Origin: an uncultured Acidimicrobiales bacterium
GTDB taxonomy: Bacteria > Actinomycetota > Acidimicrobiia > Acidimicrobiales > CALAML01
Direction of reading: 5' to 3'
Assembly: GCA_937925845.1 (NCBI GenBank)
Contig: CALAML010000020.1
Location: forward strand, 1 to 42,201
Length of the DNA stretch: 42,201 nucleotides
The first letter of the stretch is position 1. Each line of letters opens with the position of its first letter. Below are positions 31,786-40,325 of this stretch, one piece after another. The notes under the pieces are model-generated. The model did not search any database. It was not told where the DNA came from and was given only the letters and a program-made list of their open reading frames with translations. The position numbers were made by a program, and so were the translations under genes.

Positions 31786-32664
31786 ATGGAGGCGCCCAAC
31801 ACTCAGGACACAAGAGCGCCGGGCTGCTTCTACCGGGCTCCGCTATCCGATGAGCCTGCGGTCTTTCGATTCGAGAGATTGGAACCGCCCAACTACAAGC
31901 TGCTGGAACAGTTTGAGTACGTCGACCGGCTCGGCCACTGGTATCGGGTTCCGGCCGCGCCGGTGCCCGACGAAGTGGGGCCCGACTCCTACAACGAGAC
32001 CGACTTTGCCTCTGTGCCGTTCTTTTTGACCTGGCTGGTTCCCAAAGACGGCTCTCACACGCCTGCCGCCATCCTGCACGATGCCTTCATCGGTGGGCAG
32101 AAGGGGCTGCACTACGAGACGTCGTCCGACGAGCCGGTGCCGGAAAGCCACGGCGACTACCTGTTCCGCGAGGCGATGGAACAGAGCGGGGTGGCCTGGC
32201 TGCGACGCTGGCTCATGTGGGCCGCAGTTGCGGTTCGAACCCTCACAACCAGCGTGGCCAAGGCCTGTCCCGAACACGATGCCCACAGCCGGCTGCGGTG
32301 GGGGCGGGTGATCCCGATCGGTGCTGTCGTTGTGCTCTGGACCTTGCTCAGTGCGGCCATGGCTCTCGATGTTCCCGATCTGATCGCCGAGACAGCCGAA
32401 CTTCCCTGGCTTGGGAACCGGTCGTGGTTCTCCGAAGTCGGCTGGGCGCTGGCGATGGTTGGCGTGGGCGCGATCGGAATCGCTTTGATCTTCGGCGCAC
32501 TCACCCAATCCAAGCGAGGGCTTGGCGCTGGCGCCTTGGCTGGAGTCGCCATCGGATTCCTGGGACTGCCGATGCTAGCCGCGTTGGTTGGAGCCGGTGG
32601 CTACTTCGTCCTCGAAAAAATTGCCGGAGTCGTCTTCCCCGCCCGCCGCCGGACGGTTGCTTGA
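31786..32664 (+). CDS. DUF1353 domain protein with C-terminal membrane helices
   Basis: 292-residue protein. The N-terminal about 150 residues match the DUF1353 pattern: YRVPAAPVPDEVGPDSYNETDFASVPFFLTWLVPKDGSHTPAAILHDAFIGG (the TDxASVP...HD core). The second half contains three hydrophobic helices (about 178-197, 220-242, 250-283). DUF1353 is known mainly from phage and prophage proteins and its function is unclear; here the fusion to membrane spans suggests a domesticated, membrane-attached form. The His-Asp pair of AILHDAF is a candidate catalytic site. It follows the Rieske gene by 54 bp but shows no functional link. Confidence 0.75.
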   Translation: MEAPNTQDTRAPGCFYRAPLSDEPAVFRFERLEPPNYKLLEQFEYVDRLGHWYRVPAAPVPDEVGPDSYNETDFASVPFFLTWLVPKDGSHTPAAILHDAFIGGQKGLHYETSSDEPVPESHGDYLFREAMEQSGVAWLRRWLMWAAVAVRTLTTSVAKACPEHDAHSRLRWGRVIPIGAVVVLWTLLSAAMALDVPDLIAETAELPWLGNRSWFSEVGWALAMVGVGAIGIALIFGALTQSKRGLGAGALAGVAIGFLGLPMLAALVGAGGYFVLEKIAGVVFPARRRTVA

Positions 32665-32693
32665 ACTGAAGGCTGGGGACCGGTTTGTTGGGA

Positions 32694-33101
32694 CTACTTT
32701 CCGGCGTCGAGTTCGGTTATCAGCTTCTTGGTGGCGGTGGCCCGGAAAGAGTCCTCAACCAGTTCGCTCACCTCGCCCCAGTCGACTTTGGGCGACTGAT
32801 CCGGGTTGAGGTCGATGCCCATCCACCCGTACGGACCCCAGTAGGCCGGTTCGAAAAAGCGGTCGTCCTGAGTCAGGGCGGCCCGATCGTCATCGGCGGG
32901 AAGAAACAGCAGCGACTGGCGGTAACGGTCGGACTTGGTATCACCCTTCACCACCGCGCCGAAGATGGCAAAGACCTTCTTGGTGAAGAACGCGGGGCGA
33001 CCATGCGACACTTTTTCGCCGGCACCAGGCAGGGCCAGACAAACCTTGCGCAACCGGGCCAAGACCGGATCGGCCGGGTCGAACTGTGGTGGGTGAGGCA
33101 C
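32694..33101 (-). CDS. MmcQ/YjbR family protein
   Basis: 135-residue small protein with the MmcQ/YjbR (double-wing DNA-binding-like fold) pattern: LRKVCLALPGAGEKVSHGRPAFFTKKVFAIFG, and YWGPYGWMGIDL followed by VDWGEVSELVEDSFRATATKKL. Family members are widespread, often annotated as DNA-binding, but the role is unproven. The GTG at 33101 is preceded by TGGAG. It converges with the DUF1353 gene; no operon partner. Confidence 0.88.
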   Translation of the reverse strand: MPHPPQFDPADPVLARLRKVCLALPGAGEKVSHGRPAFFTKKVFAIFGAVVKGDTKSDRYRQSLLFLPADDDRAALTQDDRFFEPAYWGPYGWMGIDLNPDQSPKVDWGEVSELVEDSFRATATKKLITELDAGK

Positions 33102-33213
33102 GGCTCCAGATTAGTCACCTTCAAGGGCGACGTCCGTTGGCTGATCGCGAAATTCGTTTGGTGGACCTGGACGAGTTCGTTAGCTTCGAACTCATGAAGA
33201 TTTGACTCCTCCC

Positions 33214-33228
33214 ACATGTGCCACATGT
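33214..33228. promoter_or_regulatory. 7-bp inverted repeat ACATGTG-C-CACATGT
   Basis: Perfect 7-bp arms around one base, 42 bases before the small basic protein gene and in the divergent region with the MmcQ gene. A further GCCGGC-(6 nt)-GCCGGC hairpin follows at 33234-33251, just ahead of the ribosome site. Possible operator or 5'-UTR structure. Confidence 0.35.
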
Positions 33229-33270
33229 CCGTCGCCGGCGATGCCGCCGGCACGAAGGAGAGGAGTGCGA

Positions 33271-33510
33271 ATGCCGACGCGCAAACGCAAGGGTGGTCGA
33301 GTGACCCCCAAGGGCACCCGCAACGGGTCCCAGAAATCGAAGAAGAGGGTTGAGGAGACCGGGATTGAGCCGACCGAATCGGGCTCGTCGGAGCAGGCCC
33401 AGCGGTCTCCGGGCAATCAGCGGTCGAGGTCCCGAGGCAAGGGGCAACGGGGAGGCAAAGGTCGACCCCGAGCCGACCGGCCAGAGACCCGTCACCGCGG
33501 CCAGCGGTAG
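33271..33510 (+). CDS. Small highly basic protein
   Basis: 79-residue Lys/Arg/Gly-rich protein starting MPTRKRKGGRVTPKGTRNGS, with no cysteine and no hydrophobic segment. The N-terminal KRKGGRVTPKGT looks like a conserved block, the rest is low-complexity. The start is strongly supported by AAGGAGAGGAG about 6 bases upstream. It could bind nucleic acid, but this is only inferred from charge. I do not recognise the family with certainty. Confidence 0.6.
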   Translation: MPTRKRKGGRVTPKGTRNGSQKSKKRVEETGIEPTESGSSEQAQRSPGNQRSRSRGKGQRGGKGRPRADRPETRHRGQR

Positions 33511-33563
33511 TTGCAGCCGGGGAAGGTTGGAATGTAGGCCAGCTGGTTAGGGTTGGGCGTTCC

Positions 33564-34697
33564 ATGAGCTCGGCCGAACACATTCTCGCGCCCGGGCTTG
33601 GGTCCAGCGAAGCAGCCGCACCTGCAGCGGCCCAACGGCGGCGGGCGGTCTGGCTTCTCCCCCTGGCCTTCACCATCTCCTGGGTGGTCTTTGTTCTTCT
33701 CGGCGGACACTGGGACCGAGTGCTTGACCATTGGCGAAGCTCGCTCACCATGGTGTTTGGCAGCTTTGTGGCCGGGAGCACCCCGCAGGGCGGTGGAGCT
33801 GTGGCCTTCCCCGTCTTTACCAAGGTGTTGTCGGTGCCGCCCGAAGTGGCCCGCTCGTTCTCGGTGACGATCCAGGCCAGCGGCATGGTTATGGCATCGC
33901 TGACCATCCTCCTGGCCGGTCGCCGAATCGATAAGCGGGCTCTGGGACTCGGTTTGGTGGGTGGCACCGTCGGGTTGCTGTTTGGCGCCTTCGTTCTCGG
34001 CGATTCGAGTCGGCCGTTCTGGCCCTCCCAACTCGATGCCGCCTATGTGAAGGTCACGTTTACCGTCCTGATCTTTGCCGTCTTCCTCATCGTGAAGAAG
34101 TGCGCCACCGAAACCGCCAAGGCAACACAGGTTGAGCACTGGGGCGGGCGGGCCATCTTCGTCATGCTGGTTTTCGGCTTTGTTGGCGGCGTGCTCACCG
34201 CCCTCACCGGTTCGGGAGTGGACGTCCTACTTTTTGTCTTTGTGGTGCTGGTGGCCAAGGTGTCGCCGAAGGTGGCGATTCCCACCAGCATCGTGGCCAT
34301 GGCCGGCATCTCGATCGTGGCGGCGGTGCTCTTTGGTTTGATCGATGGACAGCTCGATGTCACCCGCGCTGGTGCTGACGTGGTGGCGGTCGGTGGCGCC
34401 CCGTTTGGCCCTGAGGCGGCAACCCGGTTCGACCTCTTCGGGCTATGGCTGGCCGCAGCGCCGGTAGTGGTGTGGGGCGCCCCGTTTGGATCGTGGGTGG
34501 CCGATCGAGCCAGCGAACGCACCGTCATCCGATTTGTCGGCCTGATGGCGATGGCGGAAGTGATCACCACCATTGCCTTCCTCGACCGGCTGCGCAGTGA
34601 CGTAGCCCTCGCCCTCTTCGGGATCGCCGGTCTGGTAGCAGCCTGGCTGTTCGTCCGAGGCCTCGGCCGCCTCTCAGGCTGGCTCATGGCCGACTGA
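33564..34697 (+). CDS. TauE/SafE (TSUP) family membrane transporter
   Basis: 377-residue polytopic membrane protein. The segment SLTMVFGSFVAGSTPQGGGAVAFPVFTKVLSVPPEVARSFSVTIQASGM and the second-repeat LVFGFVGGVLTALTGSGVDVLLFVFVVLVAKVSPKVAIPTS are the two homologous TSUP halves; about eight to nine helices are predicted by eye. The family exports sulfite, sulfoacetate or other organosulfur anions, but substrates vary. It follows the small basic protein in the same direction and has no clear operon partner. A link to the sulfur region at 17.8-24.5 kb is possible only by theme. Confidence 0.85.
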   Translation: MSSAEHILAPGLGSSEAAAPAAAQRRRAVWLLPLAFTISWVVFVLLGGHWDRVLDHWRSSLTMVFGSFVAGSTPQGGGAVAFPVFTKVLSVPPEVARSFSVTIQASGMVMASLTILLAGRRIDKRALGLGLVGGTVGLLFGAFVLGDSSRPFWPSQLDAAYVKVTFTVLIFAVFLIVKKCATETAKATQVEHWGGRAIFVMLVFGFVGGVLTALTGSGVDVLLFVFVVLVAKVSPKVAIPTSIVAMAGISIVAAVLFGLIDGQLDVTRAGADVVAVGGAPFGPEAATRFDLFGLWLAAAPVVVWGAPFGSWVADRASERTVIRFVGLMAMAEVITTIAFLDRLRSDVALALFGIAGLVAAWLFVRGLGRLSGWLMAD

Positions 34698-34738
34698 CAG
34701 AAACAGCAAACAGAGTCAGCGGAACGAACTCCGCTTGT

Positions 34739-35581
34739 TCAGGCGCTTTGGCGCCACACCTCGGGGTAGAGGTCGGTGCCAAGGCGATCGCCAGGCCTGA
34801 GGCCAACCTCGGTCATGGCCTGTTCGTGGTCGGGATCCATGCCGGTCTTGCGGAAGACCACCCGGGCATCGTCGCCGGCCCACTTGGTGTTGAACACCCG
34901 AAGCTCGCGATCCTCGGGCAGGTTCCCGGAACCACCGTGAACCGAGCGGCCGTTGAAACAGATCACGTCACCCGGCTCCATGTCGAAGCTGGCGATGTCG
35001 TAGTCGGCCCGGTTGCCCTCGATATCGGGGAAGGGGACCGCGTCATCGCCGAAGTCGACCTGATCCCGCTCGTCACCGGTCAGGTCGCCGAAGTTGGCCT
35101 GATCGAAGTATTCGGTCCACCGATGCGAACCCTTCACGATCTCGAGACAACTCTTCTTGGACACCGGCACCAAAGGCATCCACGACGAACACGTCTGAAA
35201 CCCCTCGATGGACCAGAACGGTTCATCCTGATGAAAGGGTGTCCGGAACCCGGTGCCGGGGCTGCGGGCGAACATGGCATCAAAGAAGAAGTTGGCCCGC
35301 GACGACTGCATCAGCCGCCCGGCGATCTCGGCCAAGGGCGACTCAAAGACAAAGTCCCGATAGACCTCCTGGGTTCGCCATACCTGAGAGTCGTAGCGTG
35401 ACTCCCGCCCCTGCTCATCGCGATGCCAGAGACGACTCCGCTCGGTTGGGTTGGCCAAGGTGTGCTCCACGCCACCTTTGAGGCGTTCGATCCAGTCCAG
35501 GCCGATCACCCCGCGAAGACAGACCACACCATCGGTCGAAAAGGTCTTAATGTCGTCTGCGGTCACCACTGCATTGCTCAC
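34739..35581 (-). CDS. Phytanoyl-CoA dioxygenase (PhyH) family protein
   Basis: 280-residue Fe(II)/2-oxoglutarate-dependent oxygenase. FRTPFHQDEPFW supplies the HxD metal ligands, SVHGGSGNL the distal His, and RELRVFNTKW the Arg that would bind 2-oxoglutarate; WMPLVPVSKKSCLEIVKGSHRW is the typical middle block. PhyH enzymes hydroxylate acyl-CoAs or small molecules. The GTG at 35581 is chosen from GGGGGTGAGT just upstream; a GTG two codons earlier overlaps that site. It lies 141 bp downstream of the second LLM gene, same strand. Confidence 0.9.
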   Translation of the reverse strand: MSNAVVTADDIKTFSTDGVVCLRGVIGLDWIERLKGGVEHTLANPTERSRLWHRDEQGRESRYDSQVWRTQEVYRDFVFESPLAEIAGRLMQSSRANFFFDAMFARSPGTGFRTPFHQDEPFWSIEGFQTCSSWMPLVPVSKKSCLEIVKGSHRWTEYFDQANFGDLTGDERDQVDFGDDAVPFPDIEGNRADYDIASFDMEPGDVICFNGRSVHGGSGNLPEDRELRVFNTKWAGDDARVVFRKTGMDPDHEQAMTEVGLRPGDRLGTDLYPEVWRQSA

Positions 35582-35722
35582 ACTCACCCCCGTTCGATCA
35601 GCGAAAATTCCTCTGGGGCCAAAAGGTACGACAACCGACGACAAAACAGCAACCAACGACCAGCCAGTTCTGTCTGCGTTCGCGTTGGTCTGACGCAGCG
35701 CGAGTGCAGCCAGAACGTAGTC

Positions 35723-36622
35723 CTAGAGAAGAGTTGCGGCTGCGGTGCGGGCGGCTGTTTGTTCTTCGGGGGTGCCGAAGGTGTTGGCCACCACGGTGGT
35801 GGCACCGGCATCGAGGAATTTCTGGAGGCCGGCCACCACTTCGTCGGCGGTTCCGACCACGGCGAGATCCTCCGGTCCACCCATGCCTTCACGATCGAGC
35901 ATGGCCCGGTAGGACGGGAGCTGGCCGTAGATCACATAGTCCTGAGCGGCCCGGGCCCGGGCTGCGTCGACGTCGTCGGTGCAACACACCGGTACCGCGG
36001 CCACCACCTGCGGTGCCGGTCGCTCGGCCCCCTCGGCCGCCGCATTGATCGTGGGCGCAGTGAGCTCGCCGATGGTGACCGGTCCGGTCATCCAGGTGAT
36101 GGTGCCGTCGGCGAAACGGCCAGCCAGCTTCAACATCTGCTCCCCGAGGGCGGCCACGATCACCGGCGGGGCATCAGCCCGCACGCCGATATCGCCACGC
36201 CCGGTCAAAAGCTCACCGCCGTGGGACACGCTGTTGTCCCGCAGAAGTGGCCCCAGAATCTTGAGATAGTCGCTCATGTGCTTCACCGGCCGATCGAACG
36301 ACATGCCCCACATCCCCTCCACCACCGGTTTGTGGGAAAGGCCGATGCCGAGATCGAGACGTCCGCCGCTGGCCTGGTTCACCGTCAGCGCCTGCTGGGC
36401 CAGAGCCATCGGATGGCGAGGATAGGTGGGGACCACCGCGGTGCCGAGGCGGATATCGGGTACCTCGGTTGCGACCACGGCAAAGGCGGTCAGGATGTCG
36501 AGATCAAAGATCTGTGGCGCCCAGTACTGGGTGAACCCCAAGGCGGCGGCATCGGCAACATCGTCGCGAAGCTTGTCGATGGTGTTGGCCGATCCAAAGA
36601 CGGCAACCTTGGCTGAAGACAT
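35723..36622 (-). CDS. LLM-class (F420-dependent-type) oxidoreductase, second copy
   Basis: 299-residue luciferase-like barrel. The core shows ADAAALGFTQYWAPQIFDLDILTAFAVVATEVPDIRLGTAVVPTYPRHPMALAQQALTVNQASGGRLDLGIGLSH, and VIVAALGEQMLKLAGRFADGTITWMTGP, both typical of F420-dependent actinobacterial members. The ATG at 36622 has GGGAG about 8 bases upstream; an open frame further up is ignored as it runs into the divergent promoter. It is only distantly similar to the LLM protein at 24576. Cofactor and substrate are inferred or unknown respectively. Confidence 0.87.
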   Translation of the reverse strand: MSSAKVAVFGSANTIDKLRDDVADAAALGFTQYWAPQIFDLDILTAFAVVATEVPDIRLGTAVVPTYPRHPMALAQQALTVNQASGGRLDLGIGLSHKPVVEGMWGMSFDRPVKHMSDYLKILGPLLRDNSVSHGGELLTGRGDIGVRADAPPVIVAALGEQMLKLAGRFADGTITWMTGPVTIGELTAPTINAAAEGAERPAPQVVAAVPVCCTDDVDAARARAAQDYVIYGQLPSYRAMLDREGMGGPEDLAVVGTADEVVAGLQKFLDAGATTVVANTFGTPEEQTAARTAAATLL

Positions 36623-36729
36623 AAATGTGCTCCCTGTCGTGAAGCCCAGAGCCTGCCAGATATTGCCGCCACCCGACGAAAATCTCTCCGGCGAGCTGAC
36701 CTCGACGCTTAGTAATAGTGTCGAATTCC

Positions 36730-38046
36730 ATGACCGACGCCGATGCCGCCCCACAGCTTCCGTACCAGCGACCCGACTGGGTTCGGCGACTCAACTACTT
36801 CGGAGACGCGGTTGGCGACCCGGCCCTGATTGTTCCGCTCGATCCAGATGAGATGCTTGAGGCGGCCCGCACCTCGACCGGGCTTACCGACGTTGGCGAC
36901 GACTTCTACCTCGAAGCTTTCCGACGACGGATGACGTCCATCGCCGAGGAATCGAAGGCCACCCTGCTTGGCCGGCTCCTGGCCCGGGCCGAAGCCATTC
37001 GTGTGCTGCAAACCCGGCTGCGCCTCAACAAGGCATGGGCCGATCACCCCGAGATTTTGGACGAACCGATCAACGCGCCGATCTTCGTGGTGGGTCCGCC
37101 CCGCACCGGTACGTCGATCCTGCTCGAGCTGCTCGCCCTTGACCCGTCGATGCGATCGCCGATTTCCTGGGAAGCCCACCACCCGCTACCGGTCGACCAC
37201 ACCAATCCGGGGCAGGTGGTCTGGCCCACCGACGACAGCGAAATCCAAGCAGGTGTGGCGGAGCGTATGGCCTGGGGCGAGGCCGAACAGGAACTGTGGG
37301 CCGACATCCAACCCGAGTTCCAGACCGTGCACGAACTTCGTCACGACCTGCCGTGTGAGTGCATCCATTTCTGGGGCCTGAACTTCACCTCCGGCTACTG
37401 GGGCATGCAGTACAACACGCCAAGCTTCGCCGAATGGGAAGCAACCCAGCCCGACGTGGCGGCCCGTCTCTACGCCGACCATCGCCGCTTCCTGCAGACC
37501 ATGCAGTGGCAGGATCGCCAGGCCGGACGCCACACCAGCCACTGGCTACTGAAGACGCCGGGTCACATGGTGACGATGCGAGAACTCTTCGGCGAGTACC
37601 CCGATGCCCGCATCGTGATGACCCATCGGGACCCGATGAAGTGGGTGGTGTCGGCGGCCAGCACCATGAGCATCCTGCGCTGGTTGCGAAGCGAACACGT
37701 CGACCTGGCCGAACACGCCATGGTCGCCTCGCTCGGCTTCCGCTTCCTCGCCGAACAACTCCTCGAGTGGCGAACCAACGGCAGCGTGCCCGACGAACGC
37801 TTTGTCGACAGCCACTTCGCCGACCTGATGGCCGATGCCCCAACCGCCATCCGAAAGATCTACGACAAGCTCGAGCTCCCCTGGCCCCACAACCATGGTC
37901 AAACCGTCGGCGATTACCTAACCAACAAACCCAAGGGCAAGTTCGGCGCCCACACCTACACCATGGAGACCTACGGCCTGAACGCCGCCGAGATCAAAGC
38001 CGACTACGCCAACTACGTGGAGCACTTCGGTATCGCCGAAGAATGA
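36730..38046 (+). CDS. Sulfotransferase family protein
   Basis: 438-residue protein of the PAPS-dependent sulfotransferase-like family. APIFVVGPPRTGTSILLELLALDPSM (about residues 115-140) contains the 5'-phosphosulfate-binding PRTGTS loop, and ARIVMTHRDPMKWVVSAASTMSILRW (about 293-318) is the 3'-phosphate-binding segment. WLLKTPGHM lies between. Actinobacterial members often sit beside lipid catabolism genes and their substrates are unknown. No ribosome site is visible before the ATG at 36730; an in-frame GTG at 36718 is the alternative. The last five codons and the stop lie in a threefold 24-bp tandem repeat. Confidence 0.88.
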   Translation: MTDADAAPQLPYQRPDWVRRLNYFGDAVGDPALIVPLDPDEMLEAARTSTGLTDVGDDFYLEAFRRRMTSIAEESKATLLGRLLARAEAIRVLQTRLRLNKAWADHPEILDEPINAPIFVVGPPRTGTSILLELLALDPSMRSPISWEAHHPLPVDHTNPGQVVWPTDDSEIQAGVAERMAWGEAEQELWADIQPEFQTVHELRHDLPCECIHFWGLNFTSGYWGMQYNTPSFAEWEATQPDVAARLYADHRRFLQTMQWQDRQAGRHTSHWLLKTPGHMVTMRELFGEYPDARIVMTHRDPMKWVVSAASTMSILRWLRSEHVDLAEHAMVASLGFRFLAEQLLEWRTNGSVPDERFVDSHFADLMADAPTAIRKIYDKLELPWPHNHGQTVGDYLTNKPKGKFGAHTYTMETYGLNAAEIKADYANYVEHFGIAEE

Positions 38047-38100
38047 ACCAGCGGCATAGCCGAAGAGTGAACCCGCGGCATCGCCGAAGAGTGAACCCGT
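38029..38100 (+). repeat. 24-bp tandem repeat (x3) over the sulfotransferase stop codon
   Basis: Three contiguous 24-bp copies (38029-38052, 38053-38076, 38077-38100) with one to four differences. Copy 1 encodes the C-terminal GIAEE and stop; copies 2 and 3 repeat the same codons in frame after the stop. Loss of a stop would simply append more copies. Confidence 0.85.
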
Positions 38101-38209
38101 CGGCCACATTTTGTCCAAGGCGCGAATACTCTGAGCCGACGCGGGGTTGTACCGAAGTCCTCACGTGAGGGCCCCCGACACCCGCGACCGAACGCTCAGG
38201 AGCAACACG

Positions 38210-38713
38210 ATGGCTGCACTTACCGATCATGGCGACGACACCGATCGCAGCGATGAATGGGCTCAAATGCGGGCCAAGCATCTCCACGCCGACCGGCCGC
38301 CATCGAGCGCCCAGGGTGTGCATCACCTGGCTCTGCTCTCCAGTGATGTGGAGCGCACCATCGCCTTCTACCAGGAGGTGCTGGAGTTCCCGCTCACCGA
38401 ACTGTTCGAGAACCGTGACTATGTGGGTTCAACCCACTTCTTCTTCGATATGGGCAACGGCAACCTGCTGGCCTTCTTCGACTTCCCCGGCCTCGACCTT
38501 GGTCCTTATGCCGAAGTGCTCGGCTCCATGCACCACCTCGCCATCTCGGTAAGCCCGGAGAAACACGAGTACCTGCGGGGCAAGCTCAAGGCCGCGGGCG
38601 TGCCGATCGACCTCGACCACGAAACATCGATCTACTTCCGGGGCCCCGACGGCGAACGGCTCGAACTGCTCGCCGATGAGCTCGGCGAGATGTACGGCCA
38701 ATCCGTGGGATAA
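38210..38713 (+). CDS. VOC/glyoxalase-fold protein
   Basis: 167-residue vicinal-oxygen-chelate protein. GVHHLALLSSDVERTIAFYQEVLEFPL is the classical first beta-alpha unit with the metal-binding His, SMHHLAISVS starts the second half, and YFRGPDGERLELLA supplies the distal Glu. It is likely a dioxygenase, isomerase or related metal enzyme; the substrate is not determinable. CAGGAG lies 9 bases before the ATG at 38210. It follows the sulfotransferase repeat by about 110 bp. Confidence 0.88.
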   Translation: MAALTDHGDDTDRSDEWAQMRAKHLHADRPPSSAQGVHHLALLSSDVERTIAFYQEVLEFPLTELFENRDYVGSTHFFFDMGNGNLLAFFDFPGLDLGPYAEVLGSMHHLAISVSPEKHEYLRGKLKAAGVPIDLDHETSIYFRGPDGERLELLADELGEMYGQSVG

Positions 38714-38720
38714 CGGTGAA

Positions 38721-39602
38721 CTAGGTAGTGGACACACCACTATCCAGCGCAGTGCGAATCGCGGCCACACAGTCATCGAGATGGCTCTGGGGTACGGCGT
38801 GGCCGGCGTCGGCGACCAGGCGAGCGGTGCAGTGCGGACCAAGGTCGGCGATACGACGCACCATCTTGTCGACATCGAACGCAGACGACTTGGCTCCCAC
38901 CACCAGGTGAACGGGTGGGTTGACCGCCGCAAGTTGTTCGTCGGTGAAGACTGGCAGCGGCATCGGTTTCGCCGGGTGGCCACGCTGGGCCTGCATCACT
39001 ACACCAAAGTCATCCTTGTCGCTGAGGACAGGATGGCGAAGGCGTCGGGCGAACCACCGGTTTAAGGGGCCGGGCGAGAGGGCGCCCGCCACCACCATGG
39101 CATTCCACAGAAGAAATCGGAACAGCCTCAACTCGACAACCCCAACCGGATCGAACAACACCAGCGAGCTGGCATGACCGCCCTGGGTCGCATACGAGAG
39201 TGCGACATAGCCGCCCATTGAGTGGCCGACGACGTGTGGTTGCGACAACCCCAGTCCTTCGATGGTTTCGACCAGCCAAACCCCGTAGTCGTCGGCAGCC
39301 TCGAACGGCTTTGCGGGGATGCTCAATCCAGGCTCGCCCATGGTGTCGACGGCATAGACGTTGTGGTCGGCCAACGCCTCGGCGTAGGGGAGCCACCGGA
39401 ACGAGGTGTCGCCCAACCCGTGGAGGAACACAATGTCGGATCCCGGTCCCGGCCAATGGTGCACCCTGGTGCTTCCGAAGCTGGTGGTGATGTCGATGCC
39501 GTTGGGTGGTTGTTCTGTCGCTTTGGCCCACCGAGCCTCATCGGCGACTCGAAATTTCTGCTCGGCTTTGGCGCTGCGCCAACCGGGTGTCGGTGTAGCC
39601 AT
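38721..39602 (-). CDS. Alpha/beta-hydrolase fold protein
   Basis: 293-residue hydrolase. DIVFLHGLGDTSFRWLPYAEALA provides the oxyanion HG motif, VVGHSMGGYVALSYA the nucleophile elbow (GHSMG), and VADAGHAVPQSHLDD the catalytic His. Esterase, C-C hydrolase or haloalkane-type activity cannot be separated by eye. The ATG at 39602 has GGGAGGAA about 9 bases upstream. It is divergent from the TetR gene at 39732, so it is the likely target of that regulator. It converges with the VOC gene, separated by only 7 bases. Confidence 0.9.
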   Translation of the reverse strand: MATPTPGWRSAKAEQKFRVADEARWAKATEQPPNGIDITTSFGSTRVHHWPGPGSDIVFLHGLGDTSFRWLPYAEALADHNVYAVDTMGEPGLSIPAKPFEAADDYGVWLVETIEGLGLSQPHVVGHSMGGYVALSYATQGGHASSLVLFDPVGVVELRLFRFLLWNAMVVAGALSPGPLNRWFARRLRHPVLSDKDDFGVVMQAQRGHPAKPMPLPVFTDEQLAAVNPPVHLVVGAKSSAFDVDKMVRRIADLGPHCTARLVADAGHAVPQSHLDDCVAAIRTALDSGVSTT

Positions 39603-39670
39603 CTCGGTGTTCCTCCCGTTGCTCGGGTTCGTGGTTGTCTCGTTGGTCTTTGGATCACTCAAACGGTTTC

Positions 39671-39713
39671 TCATACAGACGTACTATAACAGCTTTGTCA
39701 TACGGGCGTACTA
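39671..39713. promoter_or_regulatory. Tandem operator-like direct repeats for the TetR regulator
   Basis: TCATACAGACGTACTA (39671-39686) and TCATACGGGCGTACTA (39698-39713) are 16-bp direct repeats with a 27-bp period in the divergent region between the hydrolase and TetR genes. Each contains a TACnnnnGTA dyad. Confidence 0.6.
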
Positions 39714-39731
39714 AAAAGATAGGATGGGTCG

Positions 39732-40325
39732 GTGCCAAAGAAAGTCGACCACGATGCCCGCCGTCGGGAACTGACCGACGCCGTCTGTCGGATCACACTC
39801 CGAGCCGGTCTTGGGTCCGCCACCTTCCGACAGGTTGCGGCCGAGGCCGGGGTATCGGTCAACCAGGTCCAGTACTACTTCGGAACGAAGGAGGGACTGC
39901 TCGAGGCAACGCAGGAACACGTTGGCGAGCGGTCCATCGAGCGCCTGATGAGCTGGATCGAGGCCACCGATGGATCCGCTCGTGCTGTGCTCGGAGCCTT
40001 CCTCAAGTCGTTTGTGCCGGTCGACGAAGAGAGCAGGATGGCCATGCTGATGTACGTCGCCCTCTACACCGAGGGAGTCGTGGAAGCGATGGGAGACCCG
40101 TCGGCCAACCCAACTCGCAAGACCGAAGTCGAGATGATGTACGCCACCGTGCTTGAACAACTCCAGCGTGGGCCACTACAGAAGGATGTTGATGCTGAAG
40201 CGGAGGCAACGCTGCTGACCGCGCTCGGGCCCGGTGTGGGGCTCTATGTCCTTGATGGAACGATGACCGCAGAATCCGCCTACGCCACCGTCGACCACCA
40301 CCTGGACCGACTCTTCGTGACCTAG
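39732..40325 (+). CDS. TetR-family transcriptional regulator
   Basis: 197-residue regulator. The N-terminal HTH reads AVCRITLRAGLGSATFRQVAAEAGVSVNQVQYYFGTKEGLLEA, the standard TetR DNA-binding domain; the C-terminal part is a helical ligand domain, TetR_C-like. The GTG at 39732 follows AGGATGG by 4 bases. Tandem direct repeats in its upstream region probably bind it, controlling itself and the divergent alpha/beta hydrolase. The ligand is unknown. Confidence 0.92.
   Translation: MPKKVDHDARRRELTDAVCRITLRAGLGSATFRQVAAEAGVSVNQVQYYFGTKEGLLEATQEHVGERSIERLMSWIEATDGSARAVLGAFLKSFVPVDEESRMAMLMYVALYTEGVVEAMGDPSANPTRKTEVEMMYATVLEQLQRGPLQKDVDAEAEATLLTALGPGVGLYVLDGTMTAESAYATVDHHLDRLFVT

Noticed and set aside
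32948-33967. 339-codon minus-strand frame over the MmcQ/TSUP region
   Set aside because: Crosses several well-supported genes in other frames and has a mixed, low-complexity peptide.
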